Source of the DNA: Bryobacterales bacterium
Lineage (GTDB): Bacteria > Acidobacteriota > Terriglobia > Bryobacterales > Bryobacteraceae
Length of the DNA: 17,947 bases
Direction of reading: 5' to 3'
Assembly: GCA_016789785.1 (NCBI GenBank)
Contig: JAEUQE010000194.1
Span: forward strand, 1 to 17,947
Shown: one piece after another, positions 1-7,900 of the stretch
Position numbering within the stretch: the first letter of the stretch is position 1
Layout of the letters: each line of letters opens with the position of its first letter
Made by a program: the position numbers and the translations under genes
Notes under the pieces: model-generated
Seen by the model: the letters and a program-made list of their open reading frames with translations, nothing else
Database searches by the model: none
What the model was told of the DNA's origin: nothing

Positions 1-897
1 GACGATGGAGCGTGGGAAGCGGCGCAGGTCCTCCACCGCGGCCTCAAAGTCGATGGGCGCGGTGTTGACTGAGCCGATCACCTTGCGGTTGCCTACGATC
101 AGGTCGTGAAATGGAAACTCGCCGGTTGTGTTCATGGCGCCCAGAATCACCGCGGCTCCTCCAGGCGAGAGAAGCCCGATGGCGCCGAATGCTGCTTGTC
201 CCGACCCTGTCGCTTCCACCACGATCTCGGCATGCGGGGGATTCCCGCAGCGATAGTCGGCGCCGGCCGCACGAAGAGGTGGGCAATCGGGCTCCAGCGA
301 CGCGACCGTCACCGCGATGCCTCGTGCCAGCAGCGCGAGTGTGCTCAAGTAGCCGATCGGGCCGGCTCCGAGAACCACCGCCGACCGGGGTTCGTGTTCC
401 ATTGCGCGGAGTGCGACGCGGATGGCCTTCTCGACGACGCTGAGCGGCTCAAGAAGCACCGCGGAGCCGCGGAGTTCCGCGGGTATGGCCACCAGATCCT
501 GCTCATGGTCGACGGCGAGATCGGCGAAGTAACCATGCGCGCCCATGATGCCGCGTTCGGTGTACGCCGAGGTTTCGCAGAGATCGCGGCGTCCGGTGGC
601 GCAGAATCGGCAGGAAGACTCGCACGCGCGGCGGATGAGCGGGGCGACGAGATCGCCCGCGCGAAATCGGGGCGACGCCGACTGCTCCACCATCCCCAGA
701 GCTTCGTGGCCAAGAATCAACCTGCGTTCCCCGGCCGGCGGATAGCCGAAAGCGAAGTTGACGAGTGCGCGATCCGTGCCGCACACGCCGACCTCCAGAA
801 CCCGGAACAGAACGTCGCCCTCCTGTTTCAAACAAGGATCGGCGAAGTTGTTCTCGTGCAACGTGCGCGAATCGTAGTCGAGCGCCAGTGCCCGCAT
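1..897 (-). CDS. Glucose 1-dehydrogenase-like zinc MDR oxidoreductase (3' end outside window)
   Basis: The reading frame is open from the ATG at 897 to the window edge, giving 299 residues. The C-terminal part, probably about 50 residues by comparison with the family, is missing. Visible features are those of zinc-dependent medium-chain dehydrogenases: catalytic zinc ligands in GVCGTD (Cys39) and GHE (His64, Glu65), with Glu150 as a possible further ligand; a structural-zinc cysteine cluster at Cys92, Cys96, Cys99 and Cys107; and the Rossmann motif GAGPIG at 177-182. The RRACESSCRFC and TERGIMGAHGYF segments resemble glucose 1-dehydrogenase (oxidation of glucose to gluconolactone with NAD(P)+) more than alcohol dehydrogenases, but the sugar substrate is inferred. 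Its ATG directly abuts the TAA of the upstream glycosyltransferase-methyltransferase gene with no spacer, and AAGG lies 8 nt before the ATG inside that gene. Translational coupling is therefore likely. Cytoplasmic; no signal peptide. Confidence 0.85.
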   Translation of the reverse strand, partial: MRALALDYDSRTLHENNFADPCLKQEGDVLFRVLEVGVCGTDRALVNFAFGYPPAGERRLILGHEALGMVEQSASPRFRAGDLVAPLIRRACESSCRFCATGRRDLCETSAYTERGIMGAHGYFADLAVDHEQDLVAIPAELRGSAVLLEPLSVVEKAIRVALRAMEHEPRSAVVLGAGPIGYLSTLALLARGIAVTVASLEPDCPPLRAAGADYRCGNPPHAEIVVEATGSGQAAFGAIGLLSPGGAAVILGAMNTTGEFPFHDLIVGNRKVIGSVNTAPIDFEAAVEDLRRFPRSIV

Positions 898-2307
898 TTA
901 CGCCTTCTTCGACGCGACAATCACCGCGGTCAGGCCGCGCCAGGGCATCAGCCAGTCAATCAGTTTCCAGAACCAGACGGTCTTGTCGAAGAGTTTCAGC
1001 CAAAGCTTGCTGATGCGTTTCTGTCCCAGAATGGTGCCGAACAGAAACCATGCCAGAGCTCCGGACTTCGCCAGATCCCGCGTGTGCTCCACTTTGAGTC
1101 CCTGCTGCTCCAGCAGTTGGATGATCTCGTGGCGGGAGAATCGCCGCTTGTGGCCCAGCGTTCGGTCGAGACGGCAGAAGAGCGATTTGCCCTGCGGCAC
1201 CAGCACCACGAGATTGCCCCCGGGCTTCAGCAGTTTCACCATTGCCGCGAGTGTCTGCTCCGGACGGTCCTGATATTCGAGGACGTTGATACAAAGGGCT
1301 GTGTCGAATTGCCTATCGAATTGCTGAAAATCCTCCGTCCGCGATGGATCCAGCTTCGCCACCTGCACGTTCGGAGTCCGGAGGAAGCGGTTGTTGAGCG
1401 CATGAAGATAAAGCGGATCACTCTCCGCCGCCACGTAGAGTTGACGCCGCGCCATCAGGCGTCCGGCCAGATTGCCGATGCCCGCTCCTACTTCCAGCAC
1501 CGTATCGCCGAGATGAGGACGCACCAGTTGTGTGATCCAACTCAAGTACTGCGGTGTGCCGCTCAGGTTGTTGAGAAAGGCGCGTCCGTAGGGCTCGACA
1601 TACAGATCGTCTACCAGCCAGAAATGCACAATCACACCGAGGGCTTTCAGTCCGTCCTTCCAGCCGATCTTCTTGCCTTCTTCATAAGTGCGGCCGTGGT
1701 AGCTGATGGGCACCTCGTAGATGCGCAGTTTCCGCTTCGCGCATTTCATAGTGATCTCGGGCTCGAAGCCGAAACGGTCGGAGCGGATGGGGATGCTTTT
1801 TAGTAAGTCCGTCCGGAAGACCTTGTAGCAGGTCTCCATGTCGGTAAGCTTGATGTTCGAGAAGATGTTCGAAAGCAGGGTGAGGTGCTTGTTGATCATC
1901 GAGTGCCAGAACGGGAGCACTCGCGTCTGTTCCCCGGCGAGATAGCGGGAACCGAATACGGCATCGGCGTAGCCTTCCAGCATGGGCTTCAGCAACCTGG
2001 GGTACTCGCTCGGATCGTACTCGAGATCCGCATCCTGGACGAGAGAGAAATCGCCCTGCGCCTTCTCGATCGCGGTTCGAACCGCGGCGCCCTTGCCCTG
2101 GTTCACTTCGTGGCGGAACAGCCGGATGCGGGAATCCGTGGCGGCGATGCGCTTGAGTATGTCCGAGGTTCCGTCGGTGGAACAATCGTCCACAATGACG
2201 AGTTCGCGCTCCATGTTCTCCGGCAGTGGTGCGGCCAGGACCAGGGAAAGGCTGCGTTCTACAACAGTTCGCTCATTGTAGACCGGGATCAGAATCGATA
2301 GAAGCAT
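898..2307 (-). CDS. Bifunctional GT2 glycosyltransferase / class I SAM-dependent methyltransferase fusion
   Basis: A 469-residue two-domain protein. Residues 1 to about 235 are a family 2 (GT-A, dolichyl-phosphate-mannose-synthase-like) glycosyltransferase: it starts SILIPVYNE, has VIVDDCSTDGT at 38-47 for nucleotide-sugar binding and the metal-binding D92-A-D94. Residues from about 250 to 469 are a class I methyltransferase: motif I LEVGAGIGN at 271-279, acidic Glu295, NVLEY near 341-345, and KPGG at 361-364. A hydrophobic or aromatic stretch near 415-460 could touch the membrane. The family usually transfers sugars to polyprenyl phosphate or cell-surface glycans; the acceptor and the methylated group are unknown. 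It is the lead gene of a two-gene unit with the dehydrogenase. TATACT lies 11 nt before the ATG, so the leader would be very short. The start at 2307 is favoured because the GT2 domain begins at residue 3. Confidence 0.9.
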   Translation of the reverse strand: MLLSILIPVYNERTVVERSLSLVLAAPLPENMERELVIVDDCSTDGTSDILKRIAATDSRIRLFRHEVNQGKGAAVRTAIEKAQGDFSLVQDADLEYDPSEYPRLLKPMLEGYADAVFGSRYLAGEQTRVLPFWHSMINKHLTLLSNIFSNIKLTDMETCYKVFRTDLLKSIPIRSDRFGFEPEITMKCAKRKLRIYEVPISYHGRTYEEGKKIGWKDGLKALGVIVHFWLVDDLYVEPYGRAFLNNLSGTPQYLSWITQLVRPHLGDTVLEVGAGIGNLAGRLMARRQLYVAAESDPLYLHALNNRFLRTPNVQVAKLDPSRTEDFQQFDRQFDTALCINVLEYQDRPEQTLAAMVKLLKPGGNLVVLVPQGKSLFCRLDRTLGHKRRFSRHEIIQLLEQQGLKVEHTRDLAKSGALAWFLFGTILGQKRISKLWLKLFDKTVWFWKLIDWLMPWRGLTAVIVASKKA

Positions 2308-2318
2308 CTAAAGATATC

Positions 2319-2326
2319 AGTATAAT
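2319..2326. promoter_or_regulatory. Overlapping divergent -10 elements between the GT2-methyltransferase and Gfo/Idh genes
   Basis: On the plus strand TATAAT (2321-2326) is a perfect -10 hexamer, 52 nt upstream of the Gfo/Idh ATG at 2379. On the minus strand TATACT (2324 to 2319) is a 5/6 match, 11 nt upstream of the ATG at 2307. The two hexamers share four base pairs, so the promoters would compete. No good -35 is visible on either strand (best on plus is a 3/6 match at 2298-2303), which weakens the call. Confidence 0.4.
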
Positions 2327-2378
2327 GGGCGTGATCGCATTGATACTTGGAACGTTCGGACGCAAAGGAGAATTGACT

Positions 2379-3494
2379 ATGAGTGAGACTACTCGCCGGG
2401 GATTCGGCGCGACGTCCGCGGGGGCGATGGGAATCCTGCTGGCAACGTCGCAACAGGTTCGCGGCTCCATGGCGAACTCGGCATTGAGCATCGGCCTGAT
2501 CGGCTGCGGCGGACGTGGTCTGCACGATAGCGGCATCGCGGCCAAGAACGAATTCGCGAAGATCTCCGCGATCTGCGACATCTACGACGACCGTCTGGCC
2601 GAAGGACGCAAACGCTATTCGGGCGCGAAGGAATACAAGAACTACAAGGAGATGCTCGCCAACAGCGACATCGACGCGGTGATGATCTGCACACCCGCGT
2701 TCCTTCATCCCGAGATGTTCGAAGCCGCGGTGCAGGCCAAGAAGCATATCTTCATGGAGAAGCCCGCCGGGGTGGATGCGAAGGGATGCCGCCGCGTGAT
2801 TGAAGCCGCGAAAAAGGCGGACAAGAGCAAGCGGATTTCGGTTGGCTATCAGCAACGCTATGGCAAGGACTACCGGAAGGCCTACGAGATTCTGAAGTCC
2901 GGCGAGCTTGGCGCCGTGAAGATGGTTCGTGCGGCGTGGCTCGGCGGTCCGCCTCCCACTCGATCGGGTCACCCGCAGAGCGAGGAGAAGATCCGCAACT
3001 GGTACTTCTATCGCGAAACCTCGGGCGACATCATCGTTGAGCAGGATTGCCACAACCTGGATGTCGTCAACTGGTTCATGGGCGGTCACCCGTCGAAGGC
3101 CACAGGCTATGGAAGCCGCGCCATCCGCACCATCGGCGATGTGTTCGACAATCTTTCGTTGAGCTATCAATACGACAACGGCGTGGTGTTCAGCTACAGC
3201 GCGCATCAGTTCGGCCGGCAGACCTATCAGGACATCTCGGAAACCTTTATCTGTGACAAGGGCTACATCAACACGTCGCGCCGCGGCTACACCGTGGTTC
3301 GCGATGGCGGAAAGACCGAGACCGTCGAGACCAAGTACGACATTACACAGGATGCCATCAATGAGTTCATTGATGGTTGCCGCAACAACAAGATCGAGAA
3401 CGCGGCCTTCTATGCGGCTGAGAGCACAATGATCGCCATCCTTGGCCGTGAAGCGATCTTGAGCAAGCGCGAATTGACCTGGGACAAACTGTAA
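2379..3494 (+). CDS. Tat-exported Gfo/Idh/MocA family oxidoreductase
   Basis: A 371-residue NAD(P)-dependent sugar oxidoreductase of the Gfo/Idh/MocA superfamily. The start at 2379 is chosen because AAAGGAG (2364-2370) sits 8 nt upstream and because it yields a twin-arginine signal: TTRRGFG at residues 4-10, then a hydrophobic stretch to about residue 31. The Rossmann domain begins with LIGCGGRG (40-47), followed by the EKP motif (127-129, MEKPAGVD) whose Lys is a family catalytic residue, and the substrate-domain segment EQDCHNLD with conserved His225. Tat export implies folding with cofactor in the cytoplasm and work in the periplasm, as in Zymomonas glucose-fructose oxidoreductase. The substrate is unknown; members of this family can oxidise glycosides at C3. 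Transcribed alone, divergent from the glycosyltransferase unit, and ending at a hairpin at 3506-3532. Confidence 0.92.
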   Translation: MSETTRRGFGATSAGAMGILLATSQQVRGSMANSALSIGLIGCGGRGLHDSGIAAKNEFAKISAICDIYDDRLAEGRKRYSGAKEYKNYKEMLANSDIDAVMICTPAFLHPEMFEAAVQAKKHIFMEKPAGVDAKGCRRVIEAAKKADKSKRISVGYQQRYGKDYRKAYEILKSGELGAVKMVRAAWLGGPPPTRSGHPQSEEKIRNWYFYRETSGDIIVEQDCHNLDVVNWFMGGHPSKATGYGSRAIRTIGDVFDNLSLSYQYDNGVVFSYSAHQFGRQTYQDISETFICDKGYINTSRRGYTVVRDGGKTETVETKYDITQDAINEFIDGCRNNKIENAAFYAAESTMIAILGREAILSKRELTWDKL

Positions 3495-3505
3495 GAAATC
3501 GGCGG

Positions 3506-3532
3506 GGCCTGCGTCGATTGGCGGCGCAGGCC
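3506..3532. terminator. Probable bidirectional terminator between convergent genes
   Basis: A perfect 8-bp stem, GGCCTGCG (3506-3513) with CGCAGGCC (3525-3532), and an 11-nt loop. It lies 11 nt after the Gfo/Idh stop and one base beyond the minus-strand transglutaminase stop, so it could serve both. The plus side is followed by a moderately T-rich run (TCTATTGCTGTTGTTG) and the minus side by GATTTCTT. Neither is a strong U-tract. Confidence 0.6.
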
Positions 3533-3533
3533 T

Positions 3534-4487
3534 CTATTGCTGTTGTTGTTGATGCAGGTGATGGTCCGCCGTGGGATCACTCTCGGGGATCGGCGCCCAT
3601 TGCTCGGAATGCCCACCATCCCCCGATGCCTCGATGGGTGCATCGGACTGCGTGACTTTCACCGTCACGGCGAGTTCCCCCTTGGCCTCCCCTTTGAAGA
3701 CACCACGCGTCGGCGGCACATCGGCGTAGTCGCGCCCAATGGCCGTGCGGACGTGGCGCTCGCATGCAAGCAGGCGGTTGGTGGGATCGATGCCAAGCCA
3801 GCCGATCTTCGGAAGCAGCACCTCCGCCCATGCATGTGTCGCACCTTCCGCCGAACGGTCCACGGCGCGGCTGTGAAACAAATACCCGCTGACGTAGCGC
3901 GCGGGAATCTGCAATTCGCGCATCATGGCGATGTAGATGTGTGCGAAGTCCTGGCACACGCCTTTGCGCAGGCGGATCGCTTCGTCGATGGGTGAATCCA
4001 CCTTCGTGGTCGACGTCTGATAGTCGAAGTGATCGTGAATCTTGCGCTTGGCGAGACGCACTGTGGTTAACGGATCCTCTTCGCGCTTGATGCCGAGCGC
4101 ATCGCGGAGTCCGTGCAACTCCCGGCTCGGCCGCGCGAACTGGCTCGGTGTGAGCATCTCCCAGTAGTCGCCATGATGCACGATATAGTCGAGTTCCGCC
4201 CAATCGTTCGAGGTGAGTGGAGTTGGCGTGGTTAACGGCTCGAGTTCCACCATCGACTCAGCGACAATCATCAAACGCGTATAGCGTCCGGGAACGTCGA
4301 AATGGTGGACGGTGTTGCCGAGATAATCGCGGTAGGAGAAGACGCGCGCGCGGGGCGTGACGCGCAGCGTGTGGTTCAGGCAACGCTGATTCCCCTCGGT
4401 GCGGGGATGCTTGCGCACTTCCATCACCGTTTCGGTAACTGGCCCGTCATAGTGAAATCGCGTCGTGTGCCGGATTGCGTAAAACAT
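3534..4487 (-). CDS. Transglutaminase-like cysteine protease-fold protein of the ATP-grasp/alpha-E operon
   Basis: A 317-residue cytoplasmic protein. Residues 1 to about 85 match the bacterial transglutaminase-like N-terminal domain (FYAIRHTTRFHYDGPVTE...). The transglutaminase core follows with a complete catalytic triad: Cys178 in RKGVCQDFAH, His218 in THAWAEV and Asp234 in GIDPTN. Related proteins may be peptidases or amide-bond transferases; none of this operon type has a firmly known substrate as far as I know. The ATG is preceded by GGAGG with 8 nt spacing, and the gap to the alpha-E stop is only 3 nt, so it is the third gene of a coupled operon. The C-terminus is odd: a low-complexity tail HHLHQQQQQ encoded by a short CAA/CAG run (3537-3551), absent from the conserved fold and probably a microsatellite expansion. 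Confidence 0.9.
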   Translation of the reverse strand: MFYAIRHTTRFHYDGPVTETVMEVRKHPRTEGNQRCLNHTLRVTPRARVFSYRDYLGNTVHHFDVPGRYTRLMIVAESMVELEPLTTPTPLTSNDWAELDYIVHHGDYWEMLTPSQFARPSRELHGLRDALGIKREEDPLTTVRLAKRKIHDHFDYQTSTTKVDSPIDEAIRLRKGVCQDFAHIYIAMMRELQIPARYVSGYLFHSRAVDRSAEGATHAWAEVLLPKIGWLGIDPTNRLLACERHVRTAIGRDYADVPPTRGVFKGEAKGELAVTVKVTQSDAPIEASGDGGHSEQWAPIPESDPTADHHLHQQQQQ

Positions 4488-4490
4488 GAA

Positions 4491-5450
4491 CTATGCCTCC
4501 ACCGCGGACTCGATCGGATAGTGGACGTAGACCTGATACAGCGCGGAATGGATCTGGCCGCACTGGACTTTGATGTTGTCGAGATACTCGCGCATGCCGC
4601 CATGCATGATCTCCTCGATCTGGCTGAAACTCAGCGCGGCTTTCAACCGGCCGGAAAGACGAGTCAGCCGGCTGCTTTTCTTGGTCCACCCCATGTCGGG
4701 CAGCGCTTCCAGCCCGTTGTGCAGACGGTCCACTGAGTAGCGCACCGAATGGGGGAATTCGGAATTGAGCAGAAGGAACTCCGCGATGTGGTTCGCCTTG
4801 GGGTCGGCCGTGTATACCTTGCAGTAGGCTTCAAACGCCGTGCAGCTTTTGAGCAGCGCGATCCAGTGCAGGTGATCCCGAGGATCAATGGAGCCGTCGC
4901 CCGCGACATGAAACTCGTGAAAGTGGGCGCGCAGCAATGTCGCGATATCGACCGCCCTTTCCACGTACCGTCCCGCTTGAATAAACCGCCACGCTTCGCC
5001 GTGCGCCATGGTCGAGTCCGTGATGCCGTGAAACAGGTGCATGCCCTCGACCACTTCGTGCAGAAACTCGATGGGATCGGTGGTCATCAGATCATCCACC
5101 GAAGCGCGCTTCACTTCGTGAAAGAGACGGTTGAGTTGCTCCCACATCTCGGAACTGATCTGCTCGCGAACCTGACGCGCATTCTCCCGCGCCGTCATGA
5201 TGCAGGCAATGATCGAGGATGAGCCAGGGCTTGGGTCGAACACCAGCATTTGTGCCAGGGAGGTCGCGTCGCCCGGCGTTGGAAGCATCATGCCGAGGCT
5301 GGTCGTCGCGCGCGCCCAACCTTGATCCACGGATGCGTGGGAAAGATCCAGTGTCAGATTGAGGTTCACGGTGATGAGCCGCGCGGTGTGTTCCGCGCGC
5401 TCCAGATAGCGGCTCATCCAATAGAGACTGTCGGCAACTCGGGATAGCAT
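4491..5450 (-). CDS. Alpha-E domain-containing protein
   Basis: A 319-residue, mainly helical protein of the alpha-E family. The N-terminus MLSRVADSLYWMSRYLERAE is the family signature, with charged pairs RYLERAEHTARL at 14-25. Family members are almost always encoded next to a circularly permuted ATP-grasp protein and a transglutaminase, as here, and comparative genomics predicts a joint role in peptide or amino-acid ligation. The molecular function is not established. There is no signal peptide or membrane segment. It lies 28 nt downstream of the ATP-grasp gene and 3 nt upstream of the transglutaminase. GGAG lies 8 nt before the ATG. Length is normal for the family. Confidence 0.92.
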   Translation of the reverse strand: MLSRVADSLYWMSRYLERAEHTARLITVNLNLTLDLSHASVDQGWARATTSLGMMLPTPGDATSLAQMLVFDPSPGSSSIIACIMTARENARQVREQISSEMWEQLNRLFHEVKRASVDDLMTTDPIEFLHEVVEGMHLFHGITDSTMAHGEAWRFIQAGRYVERAVDIATLLRAHFHEFHVAGDGSIDPRDHLHWIALLKSCTAFEAYCKVYTADPKANHIAEFLLLNSEFPHSVRYSVDRLHNGLEALPDMGWTKKSSRLTRLSGRLKAALSFSQIEEIMHGGMREYLDNIKVQCGQIHSALYQVYVHYPIESAVEA

Positions 5451-5478
5451 GATGGCTGCTCCGTTTCGATTCCTGCGG

Positions 5479-6951
5479 TTATTCGAGAACCCAAGTGTCC
5501 TTGCTGCCGCCGCCTTGCGAGGAATTCACAACCAGGGAACCCTTGCGTAGCGCGACTCGCGTAAGACCGCCCGGCACAATGTTGACCTTGTCGCCGTCGA
5601 ACAGGATGTAGGGGCGAAGATCCACGTGGCGAGGCTCCACCTGGCCATCGATGTAGCAGGGCGCGGACGAGAGCATGATGGTGGGTTGCGCGATGTAGTT
5701 GCGCGGATCAGCTTCAATGCGCTTTGCGAATTCGGCGCGCTCCGCGGCTGTGGAATGTGGGCCGATCAGCATGCCGTATCCACCGGACTCACCAACAGCT
5801 TTCACCACCAGCTTGTCGAGATTCGCCAGCACATGGCTGCGTTCGGTGTCGTCGCTGCACAGATACGTCTCCACGTTGTTCGTGATCGGATCCTGCCCCA
5901 GGTAGTACTTGATGATCTTCGGAACGTAGGCGTAGATCGCTTTGTCGTCGGCCACGCCGGTGCCAAGCGCGTTGCACAGCGCGACGTTGCCGGCGCGATA
6001 GGCATTGAACAAGCCAGGCACGCCGAGCGAGGAATCGGCACGGAATGCCAGCGGATCGATGAAGTCGTCATCAATGCGGCGGTAGATCACGTCGACGCGC
6101 TGCAGGCCCGTGGTGGTCCGCATGTAGACGAGATTGTTGTGTACAAGCAGGTCGCGGCCCTCAACGAGGTAGATGCCCATCTGCCGCGCAAGATAGGCGT
6201 GTTCGAAGTAAGCGGAGTTGTAAACGCCAGGTGTCAGCAGGACGATGGCCGGCTCACTGCGGCCTTGGGGGGCAAGCGCGCGCAACGTCGCGAGCAGGGT
6301 CTGCGGATACTGTTCGATCGGCTTCACGTTGCATTCGCGGAACAACACCGGAAAGACCTTCTTCATCACCTCGCGGCTGGTGAGCATGTAGGAAACACCG
6401 CTCGGCACACGCAGGTTGTCCTCAAGCACCACGAACTCGCCGGATGGGTGGCGGATCAGGTCCGTCCCCACCACCGTGATGTACGTGTTCTTCGGGACGT
6501 GCAAGCCACGCATCTGGCGGCGGAAATGCTTGCACGTGTAGATGATGTCGCGGGGAACCACGCCGTCGGAGAGGATCTTGCCCTCGTGGTAGAGGTCGCG
6601 CAGGAAGAGGTTGAGTGCGAGAATGCGCTGCGTCAAGCCTTGTTCCAGGCGCGCCCACTCGGCCCGCGTGATGATTCTCGGGAGCAGATCGTTCGGGAAG
6701 ATGCGCTCGGTACCTTCTTCCCGGCCATAGACAGTGAATGTGATCCCCTGATGCAGGAAAGAGAGGTCGGCGGCCTGCTTCCGGCGGCGAAATTCTTCGC
6801 CAGGCATGTCGAGTAGCAAGTCGTAGAGCCCGCGATAGTGGTCGCGGGGGAGTCCGGTCCCCGCGAACATCTCGTCGTAGGACGCATTGAATGCGTAGTT
6901 GCGAAAAGGAGCGCTCATGCTCCGCGTCTCGATCGCTTGCGTTTGTGCCAT
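5479..6951 (-). CDS. Circularly permuted ATP-grasp protein (predicted peptide ligase)
   Basis: A 490-residue member of the circularly permuted ATP-grasp family, the first gene of the three-gene operon. Visible motifs: [12 protein letters not shown] (174-185), [10 protein letters not shown] (291-300), the glycine-rich nucleotide loop [12 protein letters not shown] (383-394), DLRPYIL (444-450), and the family C-terminus [14 protein letters not shown] (476-489). ATP-grasp enzymes form carboxylate-amine bonds through an acyl phosphate; this branch is predicted to make short peptides or add amino acids, with the alpha-E protein and transglutaminase as partners. The start is uncertain: Met1 (6951) has no visible Shine-Dalgarno, and Met12 (6918) would begin closer to the conserved region (FNASYDEMF). 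I keep Met1. Cytoplasmic; full length for the family. Confidence 0.92.
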   Translation of the reverse strand: MAQTQAIETRSMSAPFRNYAFNASYDEMFAGTGLPRDHYRGLYDLLLDMPGEEFRRRKQAADLSFLHQGITFTVYGREEGTERIFPNDLLPRIITRAEWARLEQGLTQRILALNLFLRDLYHEGKILSDGVVPRDIIYTCKHFRRQMRGLHVPKNTYITVVGTDLIRHPSGEFVVLEDNLRVPSGVSYMLTSREVMKKVFPVLFRECNVKPIEQYPQTLLATLRALAPQGRSEPAIVLLTPGVYNSAYFEHAYLARQMGIYLVEGRDLLVHNNLVYMRTTTGLQRVDVIYRRIDDDFIDPLAFRADSSLGVPGLFNAYRAGNVALCNALGTGVADDKAIYAYVPKIIKYYLGQDPITNNVETYLCSDDTERSHVLANLDKLVVKAVGESGGYGMLIGPHSTAAERAEFAKRIEADPRNYIAQPTIMLSSAPCYIDGQVEPRHVDLRPYILFDGDKVNIVPGGLTRVALRKGSLVVNSSQGGGSKDTWVLE

Positions 6952-7035
6952 GGCCGTGAATGCTTGGGAAAGATCTTACGACGCGGAAGAACTTCCTTGC
7001 AGGATACCACTGGTGCGGGCGGAAATTTATTCCTC

Positions 7036-7064
7036 TTGACAAATATCGTGATAACGGATAATAT
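7036..7064 (+). promoter_or_regulatory. Sigma70-type promoter of the pirin gene with embedded repeats
   Basis: A perfect -35 TTGACA (7036-7041) is followed after 17 nt by TAATAT (7059-7064); an alternative -10 is GATAAT (7057-7062) with 15-nt spacing. The spacer holds a small palindrome, TATC-GT-GATA (7044-7053), and a direct repeat GATAA-CG-GATAA (7050-7061). This is the usual position for a repressor operator. The leader is short and carries AGGAG (7070-7074), 8 nt before the ATG. The factor that binds is unknown. Confidence 0.7.
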
Positions 7065-7082
7065 GACACAGGAGAAACGAAC

Positions 7083-7778
7083 ATGATTCAGATCATTCCT
7101 TCGGCGCAACGCCACCACCAGGATTTCGGCTGGCTGTCCACACGCTGGCACTTCTCGTTTGACAGCTACTATGACCCGAAGAACGTGCAGTGGGGCGCGT
7201 TGCGCGTGTTCAATGATGATGTGGTGCAACCCGGCCAAGGCTTCGGCAGGCACGGCCACCGCGACATGGAGATCATCTCCTATGTTCTGCAAGGCTCGCT
7301 CGCGCATGCCGACAGCCTCGGGACGCAGCATGAGTTGAAGGCTGGTGAGGTGCAGGTGATGTCGGCGGGCGCCGGCATCATGCACTCGGAGTACAACGGG
7401 TCGGAGACGGATCCGGCGCACTTCCTGCAGTTGTGGATCCTGCCGCGGACCAAAGGCTCGAAGCCCCGTTGGGAGCAGCGTGCCTTCGGAAGCCGGGCGG
7501 GGAAACTGCTGCCAGTGGTTTCCTCGGGTGCGATTCCCGACACGCTCGCCATTGACCAGGATGCGACGATCTTTCTTTCCGAGCTGAAGCCCGGTGAGGA
7601 TGTTGTGCACACGATGGCAACGGACCGAAAAGCGTATCTGTTTGTGATTCGCGGTGCGGTCGAACTGAACGGCAACGCCTTGAACGCTGGTGATCAAGGC
7701 CGCGTGGAAGGCGAGACGGAGTTGCGGATTCGCGCGACAGCGGATGCCGAATTCATGCTGCTCGATCTTCCCCAATGA
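7083..7778 (+). CDS. Pirin family protein (YhhW/quercetin-2,3-dioxygenase type)
   Basis: A 231-residue bicupin of the pirin family. The N-terminal cupin carries the metal-binding set: His57 and His59 in GRHGHRDMEI, then His101 and Glu103 in GAGIMHSEYN, with the family sequence FLQLWILP after it. Bacterial pirins of this type bind iron or another divalent metal, and some cleave quercetin; others have been proposed as redox sensors, so the reaction here is inferred. Cytoplasmic, no signal peptide. The start is secured by AGGAG 8 nt upstream and a strong promoter at 7036-7064. It is divergent from the ATP-grasp operon and followed by a hairpin terminator, so it appears to be a single-gene unit whose repeat-containing promoter suggests inducible expression. 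Confidence 0.93.
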   Translation: MIQIIPSAQRHHQDFGWLSTRWHFSFDSYYDPKNVQWGALRVFNDDVVQPGQGFGRHGHRDMEIISYVLQGSLAHADSLGTQHELKAGEVQVMSAGAGIMHSEYNGSETDPAHFLQLWILPRTKGSKPRWEQRAFGSRAGKLLPVVSSGAIPDTLAIDQDATIFLSELKPGEDVVHTMATDRKAYLFVIRGAVELNGNALNAGDQGRVEGETELRIRATADAEFMLLDLPQ

Positions 7779-7795
7779 CGATTCAGTGAGGATGT

Positions 7796-7829
7796 GGTGT
7801 GCGGTAGGCTTTGCGGTCTGCCGCGCACC
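7796..7829 (+). terminator. Hairpin terminator after the pirin gene
   Basis: Twelve base pairs can form between 7796-7807 (GGTGTGCGGTAG) and 7818-7829 (CTGCCGCGCACC), ten Watson-Crick and two U-G pairs, around a 10-nt loop. The stem starts 18 nt after the pirin stop and is followed by CTTCGCAGTTCTT, which is T-rich but broken. It separates pirin from the downstream haem-protein gene. Confidence 0.6.
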
Positions 7830-7852
7830 CTTCGCAGTTCTTAACACTCCTT

Positions 7853-7866
7853 GCGGCGCTCGCCGC
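7853..7866. repeat. Short GC-rich inverted repeat upstream of the haem-domain gene
   Basis: GCGGCG-CT-CGCCGC is a perfect 6-bp inverted repeat with a 2-nt centre, 10 nt before the first possible ATG (7877) of the next gene. It could be part of a leader structure or a small operator. No promoter hexamers are visible next to it, so its role is open. Confidence 0.35.
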
Positions 7867-7900
7867 GTAACACTTCATGGATGCTCATCGTCCAAGTGGC

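Noticed and set aside
106..1803. Long plus-strand open frame of 565 codons opposite the dehydrogenase and glycosyltransferase genes
   Set aside because: It is antisense to two genes with clear motifs, lacks any recognisable domain and has the Arg/His-rich composition of a high-GC shadow frame.
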